A stretch of DNA of 64,000 bases from the NCBI GenBank assembly GCA_020635135.1, contig JACKAJ010000016.1:186001-250000 (forward strand). Direction: 5' to 3'. A program made the translations under genes and the position numbers. Under the pieces are notes generated by a model. The model was not told the DNA's origin. It made no database searches and saw only the letters and a list, made by a program, of their open reading frames with translations. This DNA is from Halobacteriovoraceae bacterium (GTDB lineage Bacteria > Bdellovibrionota > Bacteriovoracia > Bacteriovoracales > Bacteriovoracaceae). Positions 54,878-63,939 of the stretch are shown piece by piece; position 1 is the stretch's first letter, and the number at the start of each line of letters is the position of its first letter.

Positions 54878-55070
54878 CGCAGCATTAAGCTCCAAAACTA
54901 TAGACTATGCTCCCACTAGCTGTAAAGCGAGTCAAGATGAGAATTTTCTGAAAATTCAATTTTTTTTTATGGGTTTCGACTTTTTGTACTCAATTTATTC
55001 GTATAAAAGTGATTTATTTGAGATAGGCATTGCCAGCACCTAATTAAATCCAGGATAATGCTAAATCCCC

Positions 55071-56135
55071 ATGAGCAGAAAAATCATTCACATCGACATG
55101 GATTGCTATTTTGCGGCCATCGAGCAAAGAGATCACCCGGAACTAGCAGGAAAACCTATCGCCGTGGGCGGTAAGCCCCAGCAACGGGGGGTCATTTCAA
55201 CCGCCAATTATGAAGCTAGGAAATTTGGAGTGCATTCTGCTCTATCCTCTAGCCTAGCTTTAAAGAGATGCCCCCAGCTCATTTTGCTTCCCCATCGCTT
55301 TTCGGTCTACAAGGAAGATTCGCTCAAAATAAGAGAAATTTTTAAACGATACACTTCACTTATTGAACCTTTGTCCCTGGATGAAGCATTTCTCGATGTG
55401 AGCCACTGCACTCAATTTAATGGAAACGCCTCACAGATTGCTCTCGACATTCGGAAAAGTATAAAAAATGAACTTAAGCTTACCGCTTCGGCTGGTATTG
55501 CTCCCAATAAATTTTTGGCCAAAATTGCCAGTGAGTGGAACAAACCAAACGGTCAGTTTGTCATTGAACCTAAAGACGTGCCTGATTTTATACGCGATCT
55601 TCCTATAGAAAAAATTTTCGGTGTTGGCAAAGTCACCGCTAAGAAAATGAATGAACTGGGAATTAAAACTTGCTTTGATCTTCAAAAATATTCTAAAGCT
55701 GATCTCATTCAAATGTTTGGTAAGTGGGGAGTTAATCTCTATCTCTACAGTCGAGGCTTAGATTACAGAGAAGTAAAAGTTAGCCGGATTAGAAAATCTT
55801 TTAGTGTTGAAAATACTTATTCTCAAGATCTTCACAATTGGGAAAGTATTCAATCTGAAATCCCTAAGCTTTTTGATGAGCTTCAAACACGGCTTCAGCG
55901 AAGCTCTCATAAAAAAGAAGATTTCAAAGGAATTCATATCAAAGTAAAGTTTCATGACTTTGAAATCACCACTGTCGCTTCTTCACAGGCTAGTTTCTGC
56001 TTAAAATCATTTCTTGATTTATTCCAGAAAGGATATTCAAGAAAGAAAAAACCAGCCCGGCTTCTGGGTCTAGGGGTCACTCTTAATTCACCAAGTTCTG
56101 GTCACCAACTTTCGTTTGAGTTTTCAAACTCCTAG
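55071..56135 (+). CDS. dinB: DNA polymerase IV
   Basis: This 354-residue Y-family translesion polymerase carries the metal ligands in DMDCYFAAIE and SLDEAFLDVS, followed by the helix-hairpin-helix FGVGKVTAKKMNELGI. The C-terminus lacks a clear beta-clamp QLxLF motif, but LSFEF near the end (residues ~348-352) may serve. No LexA-type operator was recognised in the 250-bp leader. It stands alone. Confidence 0.94.
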   Translation: MSRKIIHIDMDCYFAAIEQRDHPELAGKPIAVGGKPQQRGVISTANYEARKFGVHSALSSSLALKRCPQLILLPHRFSVYKEDSLKIREIFKRYTSLIEPLSLDEAFLDVSHCTQFNGNASQIALDIRKSIKNELKLTASAGIAPNKFLAKIASEWNKPNGQFVIEPKDVPDFIRDLPIEKIFGVGKVTAKKMNELGIKTCFDLQKYSKADLIQMFGKWGVNLYLYSRGLDYREVKVSRIRKSFSVENTYSQDLHNWESIQSEIPKLFDELQTRLQRSSHKKEDFKGIHIKVKFHDFEITTVASSQASFCLKSFLDLFQKGYSRKKKPARLLGLGVTLNSPSSGHQLSFEFSNS

Positions 56136-56328
56136 TCTGTAATAGTTTCCTATTGGAATATCGTTTTACTCAAAACCTGTAAGATTTCGATTTGAAGTTC
56201 AAATATTCAGGGTTTTACAGATGTAAGAAATTGCTAGTTAAATTTTATTTTCAATATATTTTGTTTTTTATAGTTAGTGGTCATTGAAAAAAACTAACCG
56301 AGAAATCGGGCATATTTTAGGGCGAAAG

Positions 56329-56487
56329 ATGCAACAAGTCAAATCCATCATCACTTTACTTTCAACACTCTTTTTAATTTCATCTTTCTTTTTTATCTTA
56401 GGCATCAAAGCATCTTTCTCCCAAAATATGATTTCAAAAAAAATGCTTCTTACCCATCAAAAGTCATTAACGCCGCCTCAACGATAG
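56329..56487 (+). CDS. Possible small single-pass membrane protein
   Basis: The ATG at 56329 (AGGG seven bases upstream) opens 52 residues with one hydrophobic segment (IITLLSTLFLISSFFFILGI). A TTG 45 bp upstream would add a charged N-terminus. It overlaps the 3' end of the convergent nucleosidase gene by 38 bp. There is no known homologue, so it may be chance. The rest of the ~310-bp region between dinB and the nucleosidase gene shows only AT-rich sequence, with no other frame or hairpin I can support. Confidence 0.28.
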   Translation: MQQVKSIITLLSTLFLISSFFFILGIKASFSQNMISKKMLLTHQKSLTPPQR

Positions 56488-57160
56488 TTGCCAAATTTTC
56501 ACAGGCAAGTTTGAGGTTTGCAAAAAACTGCTCTGCCGAAGGCTTTAACTCGTCGTCAATAATATCCGTGATCGCCTTAATTCCCATCCATTCAATTTCG
56601 TGAACTTCACACATCCATGCGATTGCCGCTAACTCCATTTCCTTGGCCCGGCTTTGGTAGGCTTCTATGAGCTTTTTATCCTCATCGTTCATATCAAACG
56701 AATTTCCGGAACTCATAATCACAAATGGAAGTTTTAGTTTTTCAGCTATTTTTTGACTGCGTGACTTGGCGATAAAACCGCCGGGAAATTTTTCACAATA
56801 CCCAGGGAGACTCACTCGATGATCGTGAAAATAAACTTGTGAGGCCACCAAAACATCCCCGATTTTTTCTCCCATAGCCTTTCTCCCCCCTGCTGTACCA
56901 GCATTTATCACCAAATCAGGGTTGAGATTTTGTATCACTAAATGAGTCGCGACAGAAGCTGCAACAGTTCCTATCAGTGAAACATCAGGAGCTCCGGCAT
57001 AGCGACCATTTTCAATAAGAGTAAGTTGGTAATTTTCTGTCTTTTTTTCAAAAAGCCGATGAGGGTACTTTGTTGGGAGCTTGTTACACTCTTTTAATCC
57101 CAATTTATCAATAATGTACTGAGCTTCTTCACTCATAGTAACGATTAAGACGATATTCAT
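56450..57160 (-). CDS. 5'-Methylthioadenosine/S-adenosylhomocysteine nucleosidase-like protein
   Basis: This 236-residue enzyme of the PNP/UDP phosphorylase fold begins IVLIVTMSEEAQYI and contains VINAGTAGG, then EMELAAIAWMCE and the catalytic Asp in AITDIIDDE. It probably splits MTA or SAH to adenine and a thio-sugar, recycling methyl-donor by-products. The length suits the Mtn family. It has no operon partner. Confidence 0.85.
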   Translation of the reverse strand: MNIVLIVTMSEEAQYIIDKLGLKECNKLPTKYPHRLFEKKTENYQLTLIENGRYAGAPDVSLIGTVAASVATHLVIQNLNPDLVINAGTAGGRKAMGEKIGDVLVASQVYFHDHRVSLPGYCEKFPGGFIAKSRSQKIAEKLKLPFVIMSSGNSFDMNDEDKKLIEAYQSRAKEMELAAIAWMCEVHEIEWMGIKAITDIIDDELKPSAEQFFANLKLACENLATIVEAALMTFDG

Positions 57161-57248
57161 AACTGACTCGCTGTTGGGTCTTATCCTTTCTCTGATCTTT
57201 TGAGTAAGGTATATTTAAGTTCATATCCTGTTTTCACGATAACATATT

Positions 57249-57755
57249 ATGATCAGAAGCAAAGTTTCACTAATCATATTCACTAGCTTTCTCTTTATCT
57301 CAAATAGTTATGCTTTTCTGCATTTTGAACCATCAATTGGCTATAATCGAGGGCATTACCAAACAAGTAAAGTTCAAGGCATAGGCTTTGGTTTAAAAGC
57401 AGGGTTTGAATTTGGCTCACTTTTCATCGTTGGGGATGCTGGCTATCACGACTTACAACTAGGAAGTACTCCGACATCTAATCTCAGCGATTTAAGTGCC
57501 ACCATCGGTGGAAATTTTAAAGGTTGGCGCTTTTGGTATTCCCATATGCTTTCGGCCACTCTGACGATTGAAAATTCAGGGAACACCACAAAAATAACTG
57601 GCTCAGGAAGTAAAATTGGAATTGGTGGCGAAGTGGCCAATAAAGTTTACCTCAATCTTGAAGCACGATTCATTGATTTTGATGAAAGTGATGGCACGCC
57701 AGTCACCCAGTTTATGGACGCCGGTTTTCTTTCTATCAGCTGGATTGTCTGGTAA
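57249..57755 (+). CDS. Probable small outer-membrane beta-barrel protein
   Basis: This 168-residue protein has signal peptide SLIIFTSFLFISNSYA. The mature part has alternating hydrophobic strands with aromatic ends (FGLKAGFEF, LFIVGDAGYH, WRFWYSHML) and ends in WIVW, close to the C-terminal aromatic signature of barrel proteins. No family was recognised. Single gene between divergent and convergent neighbours. Confidence 0.6.
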   Translation: MIRSKVSLIIFTSFLFISNSYAFLHFEPSIGYNRGHYQTSKVQGIGFGLKAGFEFGSLFIVGDAGYHDLQLGSTPTSNLSDLSATIGGNFKGWRFWYSHMLSATLTIENSGNTTKITGSGSKIGIGGEVANKVYLNLEARFIDFDESDGTPVTQFMDAGFLSISWIVW

Positions 57756-57771
57756 TTCTGAAAGGCATCTC

Positions 57772-58281
57772 TTAAGACTTCAATGCTTTTAACTTGTCTG
57801 CAACTTCGGCTCTTGCCGAGATAAAATGTTCGTGGGTTAAATTTAAAGCCTTCGTTATCGTCCTAATTTCTTCTGATTCGGCATTGATCACTTCGTCATC
57901 ACTAGCCGATAATTGAAATAAAACTCTAACGATAGAAAAGCGATTTTCACGGCTATAGTTATCGACGAGAGGTGAACAGTAGAGATGGCTTTCTAAGCTT
58001 GCTAGTGTTTTTACATTATTGAGAGCAATTTCTGTAATGGCCTTGGCATTGTCTTCATTGAGATCTGTCCACTCTAAAAGGGCTTCAATCATAAACTCCC
58101 TTTCTCTTTCATCAATAACCATATCAACAGAAGCTACTCTCGCCATCAAACCAGCAATACAAGTATAACCTATGTATGTTTTTTCATTGAGTCCGGGTAA
58201 CAACTCTTCTATTGAGTGTTGAAGTTGGCTTTTTCTCTCTGACGTTAAATCTTCAAATTTAAAATAATCTAAAAAACCCAT
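57772..58281 (-). CDS. TerB-like helical protein
   Basis: This 169-residue protein resembles the TerB family (all-helical, named for tellurite resistance but mostly of unknown role): repeated acidic helices MVIDEREREFMIEALLE and LSASDDEVINAESEE. The start is the ATG at 58281 with GGAG eight bases upstream; a TTG frame further back is less likely. It lies 15 bp after the phosphatase gene and is probably cotranscribed. Confidence 0.75.
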   Translation of the reverse strand: MGFLDYFKFEDLTSERKSQLQHSIEELLPGLNEKTYIGYTCIAGLMARVASVDMVIDEREREFMIEALLEWTDLNEDNAKAITEIALNNVKTLASLESHLYCSPLVDNYSRENRFSIVRVLFQLSASDDEVINAESEEIRTITKALNLTHEHFISARAEVADKLKALKS

Positions 58282-58296
58282 ATGAATAATCTCCAA

Positions 58297-59082
58297 TCAA
58301 TGACGTTGCCCTCTGGCCTTTTCTCTCCAATCAATTCTTTTCTGAACTTCTCGAGTTCTACTTTTTTTGGGAATTGGTTGAGGTTTGCAATAAGGGGGAA
58401 TTCCACTCGAACTTATCGTGATTCCATTGCACACTTTTTCATCAAGCTTACGCAAATTAATTCTTCTTGTTTGGATTAGCTTGGCCATTTTAAAATAAAG
58501 GGGGGTGAGTTCCTTTCTGATTGCTTTGTAGACAACTTCTGGTTTTTGCGGATTTCCTCTTCCGTAACCTCTGGTACACATCTCATTTTCAAAAACTTGG
58601 CGAGCATTACCACCATGAATAAGTAAAGTCCAAAGACCAGCAAGATAACCGGTGCGGTCTTCACCGACTGTGCAATGAAAAAAGACAGTTCTTTGAGAAT
58701 CTTCTGTAACATCTTTCAAATATTTTAATGCGCGCACTGTTTGCTTGCAGGCTTCTTCATAGGAAGGGAAATCTTTATAGCGAAATGGGATGTGCAAAAT
58801 ATTTTCATCCTCTAATTCAAGCTTATCTTTGAGAAGTTTAATTTCTTCTTTGACTTCATTTTTGGTTTCATTCTTAAAAATAAGAACATCAGTCACTTTG
58901 AGAGTCTTGAGATCCTCTAGATAATCCATAGGCGCCATTCCACGGATCACATCAACTTCAAGGTAATGAGAATTGGGAAGATCAATTCCAGGGATGCTAG
59001 AAGGAAAGGGAGACTCTAATCCAGCAAACGCTGCAGATAAACACAATAAGAAAGTGATAAGACTCTTAAGCATATATTTCAT
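58297..59082 (-). CDS. Secreted dual-specificity/tyrosine phosphatase
   Basis: This 261-residue exported phosphatase has signal peptide MLKSLITFLLCLSAAFA and the C-x5-R active site HCTVGEDRT (catalytic Cys and Arg present), with a general-acid Asp possibly in the RYKDFPSYE region. GGGAG sets the first ATG. The last ~60 residues are Lys/Arg-rich with several Pro, perhaps a surface-binding tail. A secreted protein or phosphoinositide phosphatase could act on host or prey molecules; that is speculation. Confidence 0.82.
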   Translation of the reverse strand: MKYMLKSLITFLLCLSAAFAGLESPFPSSIPGIDLPNSHYLEVDVIRGMAPMDYLEDLKTLKVTDVLIFKNETKNEVKEEIKLLKDKLELEDENILHIPFRYKDFPSYEEACKQTVRALKYLKDVTEDSQRTVFFHCTVGEDRTGYLAGLWTLLIHGGNARQVFENEMCTRGYGRGNPQKPEVVYKAIRKELTPLYFKMAKLIQTRRINLRKLDEKVCNGITISSSGIPPYCKPQPIPKKSRTREVQKRIDWREKARGQRH

Positions 59083-59245
59083 GACAAACTCCCAGGCGAA
59101 CCTACTATGAATGCCCTCTGATGGCTTTTAGCTTGGCATTATCATCCTTTAACAACACTGTGCAATGCGATCATCATTCTATCTTCTCCTTTTTGCATTG
59201 TAAAAATTATCAAGACAATACAAAAATTCCTCTTAGTCATGTACT

Positions 59246-61153
59246 ATGCTTTTGATGAAAATATTCCTTCTCGCTACACTATTTAGCCTTAAATCACTGG
59301 CAGCACTCAATTCGGCTCCCCCAAAGCTATGCACCGCTATCAGAGGAAATGGGGAACTAGTCTTTGCCCATTGGTCATCATTGGCCAGAATAGTCGAACA
59401 TTATGGACCAATCGATAAATTAGCGGGCGGTAGTTCGGCGGCCATTACTTTATTTTTGTATGAAAGCATTCTCAAAAACCCTCAGCTGAGTTGTAAAAGC
59501 GATGAAGCTTATTGCATGAGAAAAAAATCTTTAGAGATTTCATTAATGCTTAAATCACTTCAAGGCTATTTTGATTATTGGTTAACAACCCCAGAGCTTG
59601 AAACACTTAATGTCCTCTATCAAAACGCCCCCAAACTTATCTCGAAGTTAAAATTTTGGGCAGAGAAGACAGAGAAAGATTTAGCCGATGAAGAAAATAT
59701 TTTTTCCTTGTTCAAAAAAGTTAAAATCGCAACCAAAGAATTACTAGAAGCTGAAGATCTGAAGAGAGTTATTAATCCAGAACTCAAAAAATTTATCAGC
59801 TCCGCCTATAAAACTTTTAATGATATTCCTCTCTATCATTTCAACGAAAAAACACAAGCATCTAAAATTTTACGTTTCCGCCTCGTTGAAGCTGCCGATT
59901 CAATAAAGCTTTTGGTTGCCGGTGGATTTGATGCTAAAAATGATCGAAGATTATTTTTTAGACCAGGGATTCTTTCATTTGAAGATATCGCAGATAAATT
60001 TGGAAGAATTGCCGATTTTTATGCTGGTTATTTTTATAAAAGTACACCAGAACTTCCAATCAGAAGAGATCAACACATTCAAGAATACCACAAGAGATTT
60101 AGAAGCTTTCTCCATATCTGTGCTCCACAAGCTCAAGACAAAAGTTGGAGTGAGTTTGCCTATTTTAATTACGAAAAAAATATTCTCTCAAATTGTGGCC
60201 GGATGTACCGAGATCTTGTCGATCACTATCGCACACAGCTCATTTCTGATCAAAAAATTTCTCTTGAGAGAAAACACCGATTGGATGATAAATTAGGTGA
60301 TTCAGTTTTCCCTATTACCGCCATTCTCAACGAAAATCAGTCTCAAAATTACAAAAAAACTTATAAAGAGTACTGGGAAACTTCTGATCGCGACTTTGGA
60401 AAAAACTGGAACATCCCTTATAAATCTCTTTATTTTGGATATTGGGGCAATCAAAGTGACTTGAACGAAGCTGAGTTGAATCTCAAAAATGGACCCTTTG
60501 CCGAACTTGAAAAATCACAAAAAATGAAATCTCTGGGAAATATGCCCTGGAAAAACATCCTTGCGGTGTCTCCTGCTGAACCAGGACTCTCCAGACTCAA
60601 AGAAATCCCTTCCATGGAGCAAACCATCTCTGCTGGAGGATGGGCCGACTTACACCCAACTCTCTTTTTAAAATCACTGAACTGTGAAAACGTTGTCTAC
60701 ATTACACGCATAAATGGTGAAACAGTATTTGGCCAAGGTGTTGTAAAAAGACTACTCAATCTTACAAAGCCTATTTGGGATAATATCGATCCTAAAGGTG
60801 GTGAAAAGACCAGAGCTAAAAACAACAATGGCGACAGCACAGATTTTAGTTCTACCTGGGCACGACTTTATAATATTGCCAATCCAGAGAGCTCAATTTC
60901 GCAATCGATAGAAGCCGCAGATGCTGTTTGGTGCACAGACTGGGACAGCTTTGACATCAAAAAAGGCTATACTCCAGTCCTCGATCACGCTTATCATTCG
61001 AAATTGTATATAAAAGACCAATCTCAAAACAACTTCTTTAGACAAAATCGTTTTGATTTAGGTGCTTTTCAAGATCCAAATTCACTTATAACCTTGAAGG
61101 ACAGAAATTATTCTTCTGGATGGCCATCTTATGTTGGCTGTATTCCCCTTTAA
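59246..61153 (+). CDS. Secreted patatin-like protein with altered active site
   Basis: This 635-residue exported protein has a signal peptide (MKIFLLATLFSLKSLAA). The mature N-terminus (CTAIRGNGELVFAHWSSLARIVEHYGPIDKLAGGSSAAIT) matches the patatin start, with the nucleophile elbow GGSSA in place of GxSxG. A later GGWADLHP segment resembles the patatin DGG...NxP motif but with Ala where the catalytic Asp should be. It may be an inactive lipase relative. About 320 residues between these motifs are of unknown fold. Confidence 0.55.
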   Translation: MLLMKIFLLATLFSLKSLAALNSAPPKLCTAIRGNGELVFAHWSSLARIVEHYGPIDKLAGGSSAAITLFLYESILKNPQLSCKSDEAYCMRKKSLEISLMLKSLQGYFDYWLTTPELETLNVLYQNAPKLISKLKFWAEKTEKDLADEENIFSLFKKVKIATKELLEAEDLKRVINPELKKFISSAYKTFNDIPLYHFNEKTQASKILRFRLVEAADSIKLLVAGGFDAKNDRRLFFRPGILSFEDIADKFGRIADFYAGYFYKSTPELPIRRDQHIQEYHKRFRSFLHICAPQAQDKSWSEFAYFNYEKNILSNCGRMYRDLVDHYRTQLISDQKISLERKHRLDDKLGDSVFPITAILNENQSQNYKKTYKEYWETSDRDFGKNWNIPYKSLYFGYWGNQSDLNEAELNLKNGPFAELEKSQKMKSLGNMPWKNILAVSPAEPGLSRLKEIPSMEQTISAGGWADLHPTLFLKSLNCENVVYITRINGETVFGQGVVKRLLNLTKPIWDNIDPKGGEKTRAKNNNGDSTDFSSTWARLYNIANPESSISQSIEAADAVWCTDWDSFDIKKGYTPVLDHAYHSKLYIKDQSQNNFFRQNRFDLGAFQDPNSLITLKDRNYSSGWPSYVGCIPL

Positions 61154-61196
61154 AATAAATTAAAGTCTTCTCCATTAGAATAAATTAAGGAGTCCT

Positions 61197-61607
61197 ATGA
61201 ATAGTAGTCATCCCATACTTTATCCAATGTTTGCTCAAGTACTTCTGATTTACTGTGTTCTTCTCTATATGCTGTTGGGGAGAAAGAAGTCGATTCGCCG
61301 AGGTGAGCTCGACATCCGCTACTTTAAAACTTATGACTTTGGAGATGTTCCCGCCAAAATTAAACAAATGTCGAGACACTTCACTAACCTCTTTGAAATC
61401 CCAGTGCTTTATTTTACAGCTTGTCTTATTGCTTTAATTAGAGACATTCAAAACCCTCTCGTTATTTGGCTGGCCTGGTTTTTTGTGCTTGCTCGAGTGA
61501 TCCACAGCTTTATCCATTTAGGGAAAAATAAAATTTACCCGCGGCTTATTGCTTACGCTAGTTGCGTGGTCATCAATTTGTTGATTTGGATATTAGTTAT
61601 TTTCTAA
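61197..61607 (+). CDS. MAPEG family membrane protein
   Basis: This 136-residue protein has four membrane segments and the MAPEG block FEIPVLYFTACL, then a RVIHSFIHLG segment. MAPEG proteins include microsomal glutathione transferases and prostaglandin-type enzymes; the bacterial role is unclear. AAGGAG precedes the ATG. Its stop interlocks with that of bipA. Confidence 0.85.
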   Translation: MNSSHPILYPMFAQVLLIYCVLLYMLLGRKKSIRRGELDIRYFKTYDFGDVPAKIKQMSRHFTNLFEIPVLYFTACLIALIRDIQNPLVIWLAWFFVLARVIHSFIHLGKNKIYPRLIAYASCVVINLLIWILVIF

Positions 61608-63421
61608 CGAATGACGTGACGTTCATTCGCTTTCAAGATTTTCTTGCGAATCCTAATATTCTGAGGAGTAATTTCTACCCACTCGTCGTCATCGATCCAA
61701 TCGAGGGCCCAATCCAAAGTTCGTTCTTTGATAGGAGGAAGAATAATATTTTCGTCTTTTCCGGCCGTCCTCACACTACTTAAGTGCTTTTCTCGACAAA
61801 CGTTGACGTTCAAATCGTTCGTCCGCGTGTGCTCACCCACCACCATGCCTTCGTAAACTTCTTCTCCAGGTTTAATAAACTGTCTACCAGAAGAAAGCAG
61901 GTTAAAAAGAGCATAGGGAGTTGTCTTTCCTTTGCGATCAGAAATCAAAGCCCCATTAGTTCGGACGAGCATTTTACCAAGATAATCCCGATACTCAAGG
62001 AAATAAGAGCTCATTAAGCCTTCTCCACGAGTAAGGGTAAGAAACTCAGAGCGAAACCCAATCAGACCTCTTGAGGGAATTTCAAATTCAATTTTTGATC
62101 GTCCTTCACCAAAGGGTTGCATATGGGTCATGATTCCTTTGCGACCTGCTAATTTTTCAGTCACGGCCCCAGTGGAATCTTCAGGAATATCAACAACAAC
62201 TCTTTCAAAGGGTTCATAGAGACTTTCCCCTTCTTGTTTTAAAATAACGTTCGGTCTTGAAACCATCAGTTCATAACCTTGTCTTCTAATCTCTTCAAAA
62301 ACGATGGCCAGCTGAAGCTCTCCCCGACCTTTTAAAATAAAGATCTTGGGATCTTCCGTCGGTTCATATTGAAGGGCCACATTATTCCGGACGGCCCTTT
62401 GAAGAAATTCTTCTAAGCCTCGGCTTGTAAGGTACTCCCCTTCTTTACCGGCCATGGGAGAGGTATTAACACAAACGCTTACGGAAACAGTGGGAGGCTC
62501 AACTTCAATGCGTTCAAAAGGAGTTTCTACTTCCAGAGCACAGATCGTGTCTCCAATCTGGGCTTCATCAAAACCTGCAAGACTGACAATTTCTCCAGCA
62601 TAGGCTTCTTGAGTGGACTCTTGAGTCAGACCATTAAAAATTTGAATATCGGCAATTCGAAATTGCTTAGTTTTTTCTTTTCCTATTATTTTCACAGGAG
62701 CATTTTTACTCACACTGCCTGATAATATTTTCCCAATCATTAAGGTCCCGAGATAATTCGAGTAACTAAGATTGGTCACTAAAAATTTAAAAGGTCCATC
62801 GTGATCGACTTGAGGTTCTGGGTAGTAATCGCTCACGAAGAGATCGAGCATGGGAGAAAGATCCCCTTCTCTTTTATCGGGATCATCGCTGGCATAGCCA
62901 TCGCGTCCAGAACCGTAAAGAAAAGGCAAATCCACATCATAATGATCGAGTCCTAAGTTATCGATGAGATCCAGGACAAGATCTTCAACTTCTGTTTTGA
63001 CTTCTTCATGGCGTTGGTCGGGGCGATCAATTTTATTAATCATCACGGCCACTTTAAGATTGCGCTCGAGAGCCTTTTGCAAAACAAAGCGAGTTTGCGG
63101 GAGTGGTCCCTCGGAAGAGTCCACTAATAAAAGAATTCCATTAACCATCATCAATGATCGCTCGACTTCCCCACCGAAATCAGCGTGGCCTGGAGTATCG
63201 ATGATATTAATTTTTGTGTCTTTCCAATAAATTGAGCAGTTTTTGGCCGTAATTGTGATTCCTCTTTCTTTTTCCAAGTCCCCAGAATCCATCACGCGTT
63301 CACTCACTTCTTCCCCTTTTCGAAAAAGTCCCGCTTGCTGGAAGATTTGGTCAATAAGAGTCGTTTTACCGTGGTCAACGTGGGCCACGATGGCGATATT
63401 TTTAATTTTGTTGTTTTGCAT
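61604..63421 (-). CDS. bipA: BipA/TypA translational GTPase
   Basis: This 605-residue ribosome-binding GTPase of the EF-G/LepA group acts in 50S assembly and stress adaptation. Motifs: G1 AHVDHGKTTL, DTPGHADFGGEVE (G3) and NKIDRPD (G4), with the C-terminal BipA domain (LMSSYFLEYRDY) intact. Length matches E. coli BipA (607). Single gene with its own upstream region. Confidence 0.97.
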   Translation of the reverse strand: MQNNKIKNIAIVAHVDHGKTTLIDQIFQQAGLFRKGEEVSERVMDSGDLEKERGITITAKNCSIYWKDTKINIIDTPGHADFGGEVERSLMMVNGILLLVDSSEGPLPQTRFVLQKALERNLKVAVMINKIDRPDQRHEEVKTEVEDLVLDLIDNLGLDHYDVDLPFLYGSGRDGYASDDPDKREGDLSPMLDLFVSDYYPEPQVDHDGPFKFLVTNLSYSNYLGTLMIGKILSGSVSKNAPVKIIGKEKTKQFRIADIQIFNGLTQESTQEAYAGEIVSLAGFDEAQIGDTICALEVETPFERIEVEPPTVSVSVCVNTSPMAGKEGEYLTSRGLEEFLQRAVRNNVALQYEPTEDPKIFILKGRGELQLAIVFEEIRRQGYELMVSRPNVILKQEGESLYEPFERVVVDIPEDSTGAVTEKLAGRKGIMTHMQPFGEGRSKIEFEIPSRGLIGFRSEFLTLTRGEGLMSSYFLEYRDYLGKMLVRTNGALISDRKGKTTPYALFNLLSSGRQFIKPGEEVYEGMVVGEHTRTNDLNVNVCREKHLSSVRTAGKDENIILPPIKERTLDWALDWIDDDEWVEITPQNIRIRKKILKANERHVIR

Positions 63422-63506
63422 AAAGCAGTTTTACTCATAATTTTTGATTTGGTCGAGAAAATAAAGCAGGATAAGGGTAAAGACTTCAGGCGTTATTTTG
63501 GGTGAT

Positions 63507-63536
63507 TGACAAAAATTCCAGACGGTTGGTATGAGA
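63507..63536 (+). promoter_or_regulatory. Predicted sigma-70-type promoter
   Basis: TTGACA and TATGAG are separated by 18 bp, about 40 bp before the TTG start at 63577. The -35 box is perfect and the -10 box matches at four of six positions. Confidence 0.5.
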
Positions 63537-63576
63537 ATCCAACTTAACTTGAGGGACATTTCTAAAGGATGCTGTT

Positions 63577-63939
63577 TTGAAGTTAGCACTAGTCCATTTT
63601 TTCATATTATTTTTCACTTACATTGCGACGGGGTATTCAGAAGTTCACGAATGCACTCTCAAGCTCAAAGACCATTCGTTAAATTTTGTGATTGATTTAG
63701 ATAACCATAACGCTGTTTTCATTGATGGGACTGAAGAATTTAATCTCCCGCTTGTGGATATTCAAATTTCAACCACAAGACCTCCTGAGATGATTTATAT
63801 TTTTAAAACAACAGAACTCGAAAGCACTCAGTTGTCTATTCAATATAATTCCACTTTAAATGATATTGTGAATATCAGTGAGAATGAACAGAGCAATTCT
63901 GAAAATTTAGAAGACAAGATTTTCTGTTCTAGTAATTAA
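63577..63939 (+). CDS. Small secreted hypothetical protein
   Basis: This 120-residue protein begins at TTG with AAAGGA eight bases upstream and opens a signal peptide (LALVHFFILFFTYIATGYS). The mature part begins EVHEC and is acidic; it has two Cys (C27 and one near the C-terminus), perhaps a disulphide. No family is recognised. The remaining 61 bases of the window show nothing. Confidence 0.6.
   Translation: MKLALVHFFILFFTYIATGYSEVHECTLKLKDHSLNFVIDLDNHNAVFIDGTEEFNLPLVDIQISTTRPPEMIYIFKTTELESTQLSIQYNSTLNDIVNISENEQSNSENLEDKIFCSSN

Noticed and set aside
55021..55070. LexA/SOS operator before dinB
   Set aside because: No clear dyad of a known LexA type was found, and the operator consensus of this lineage is uncertain.
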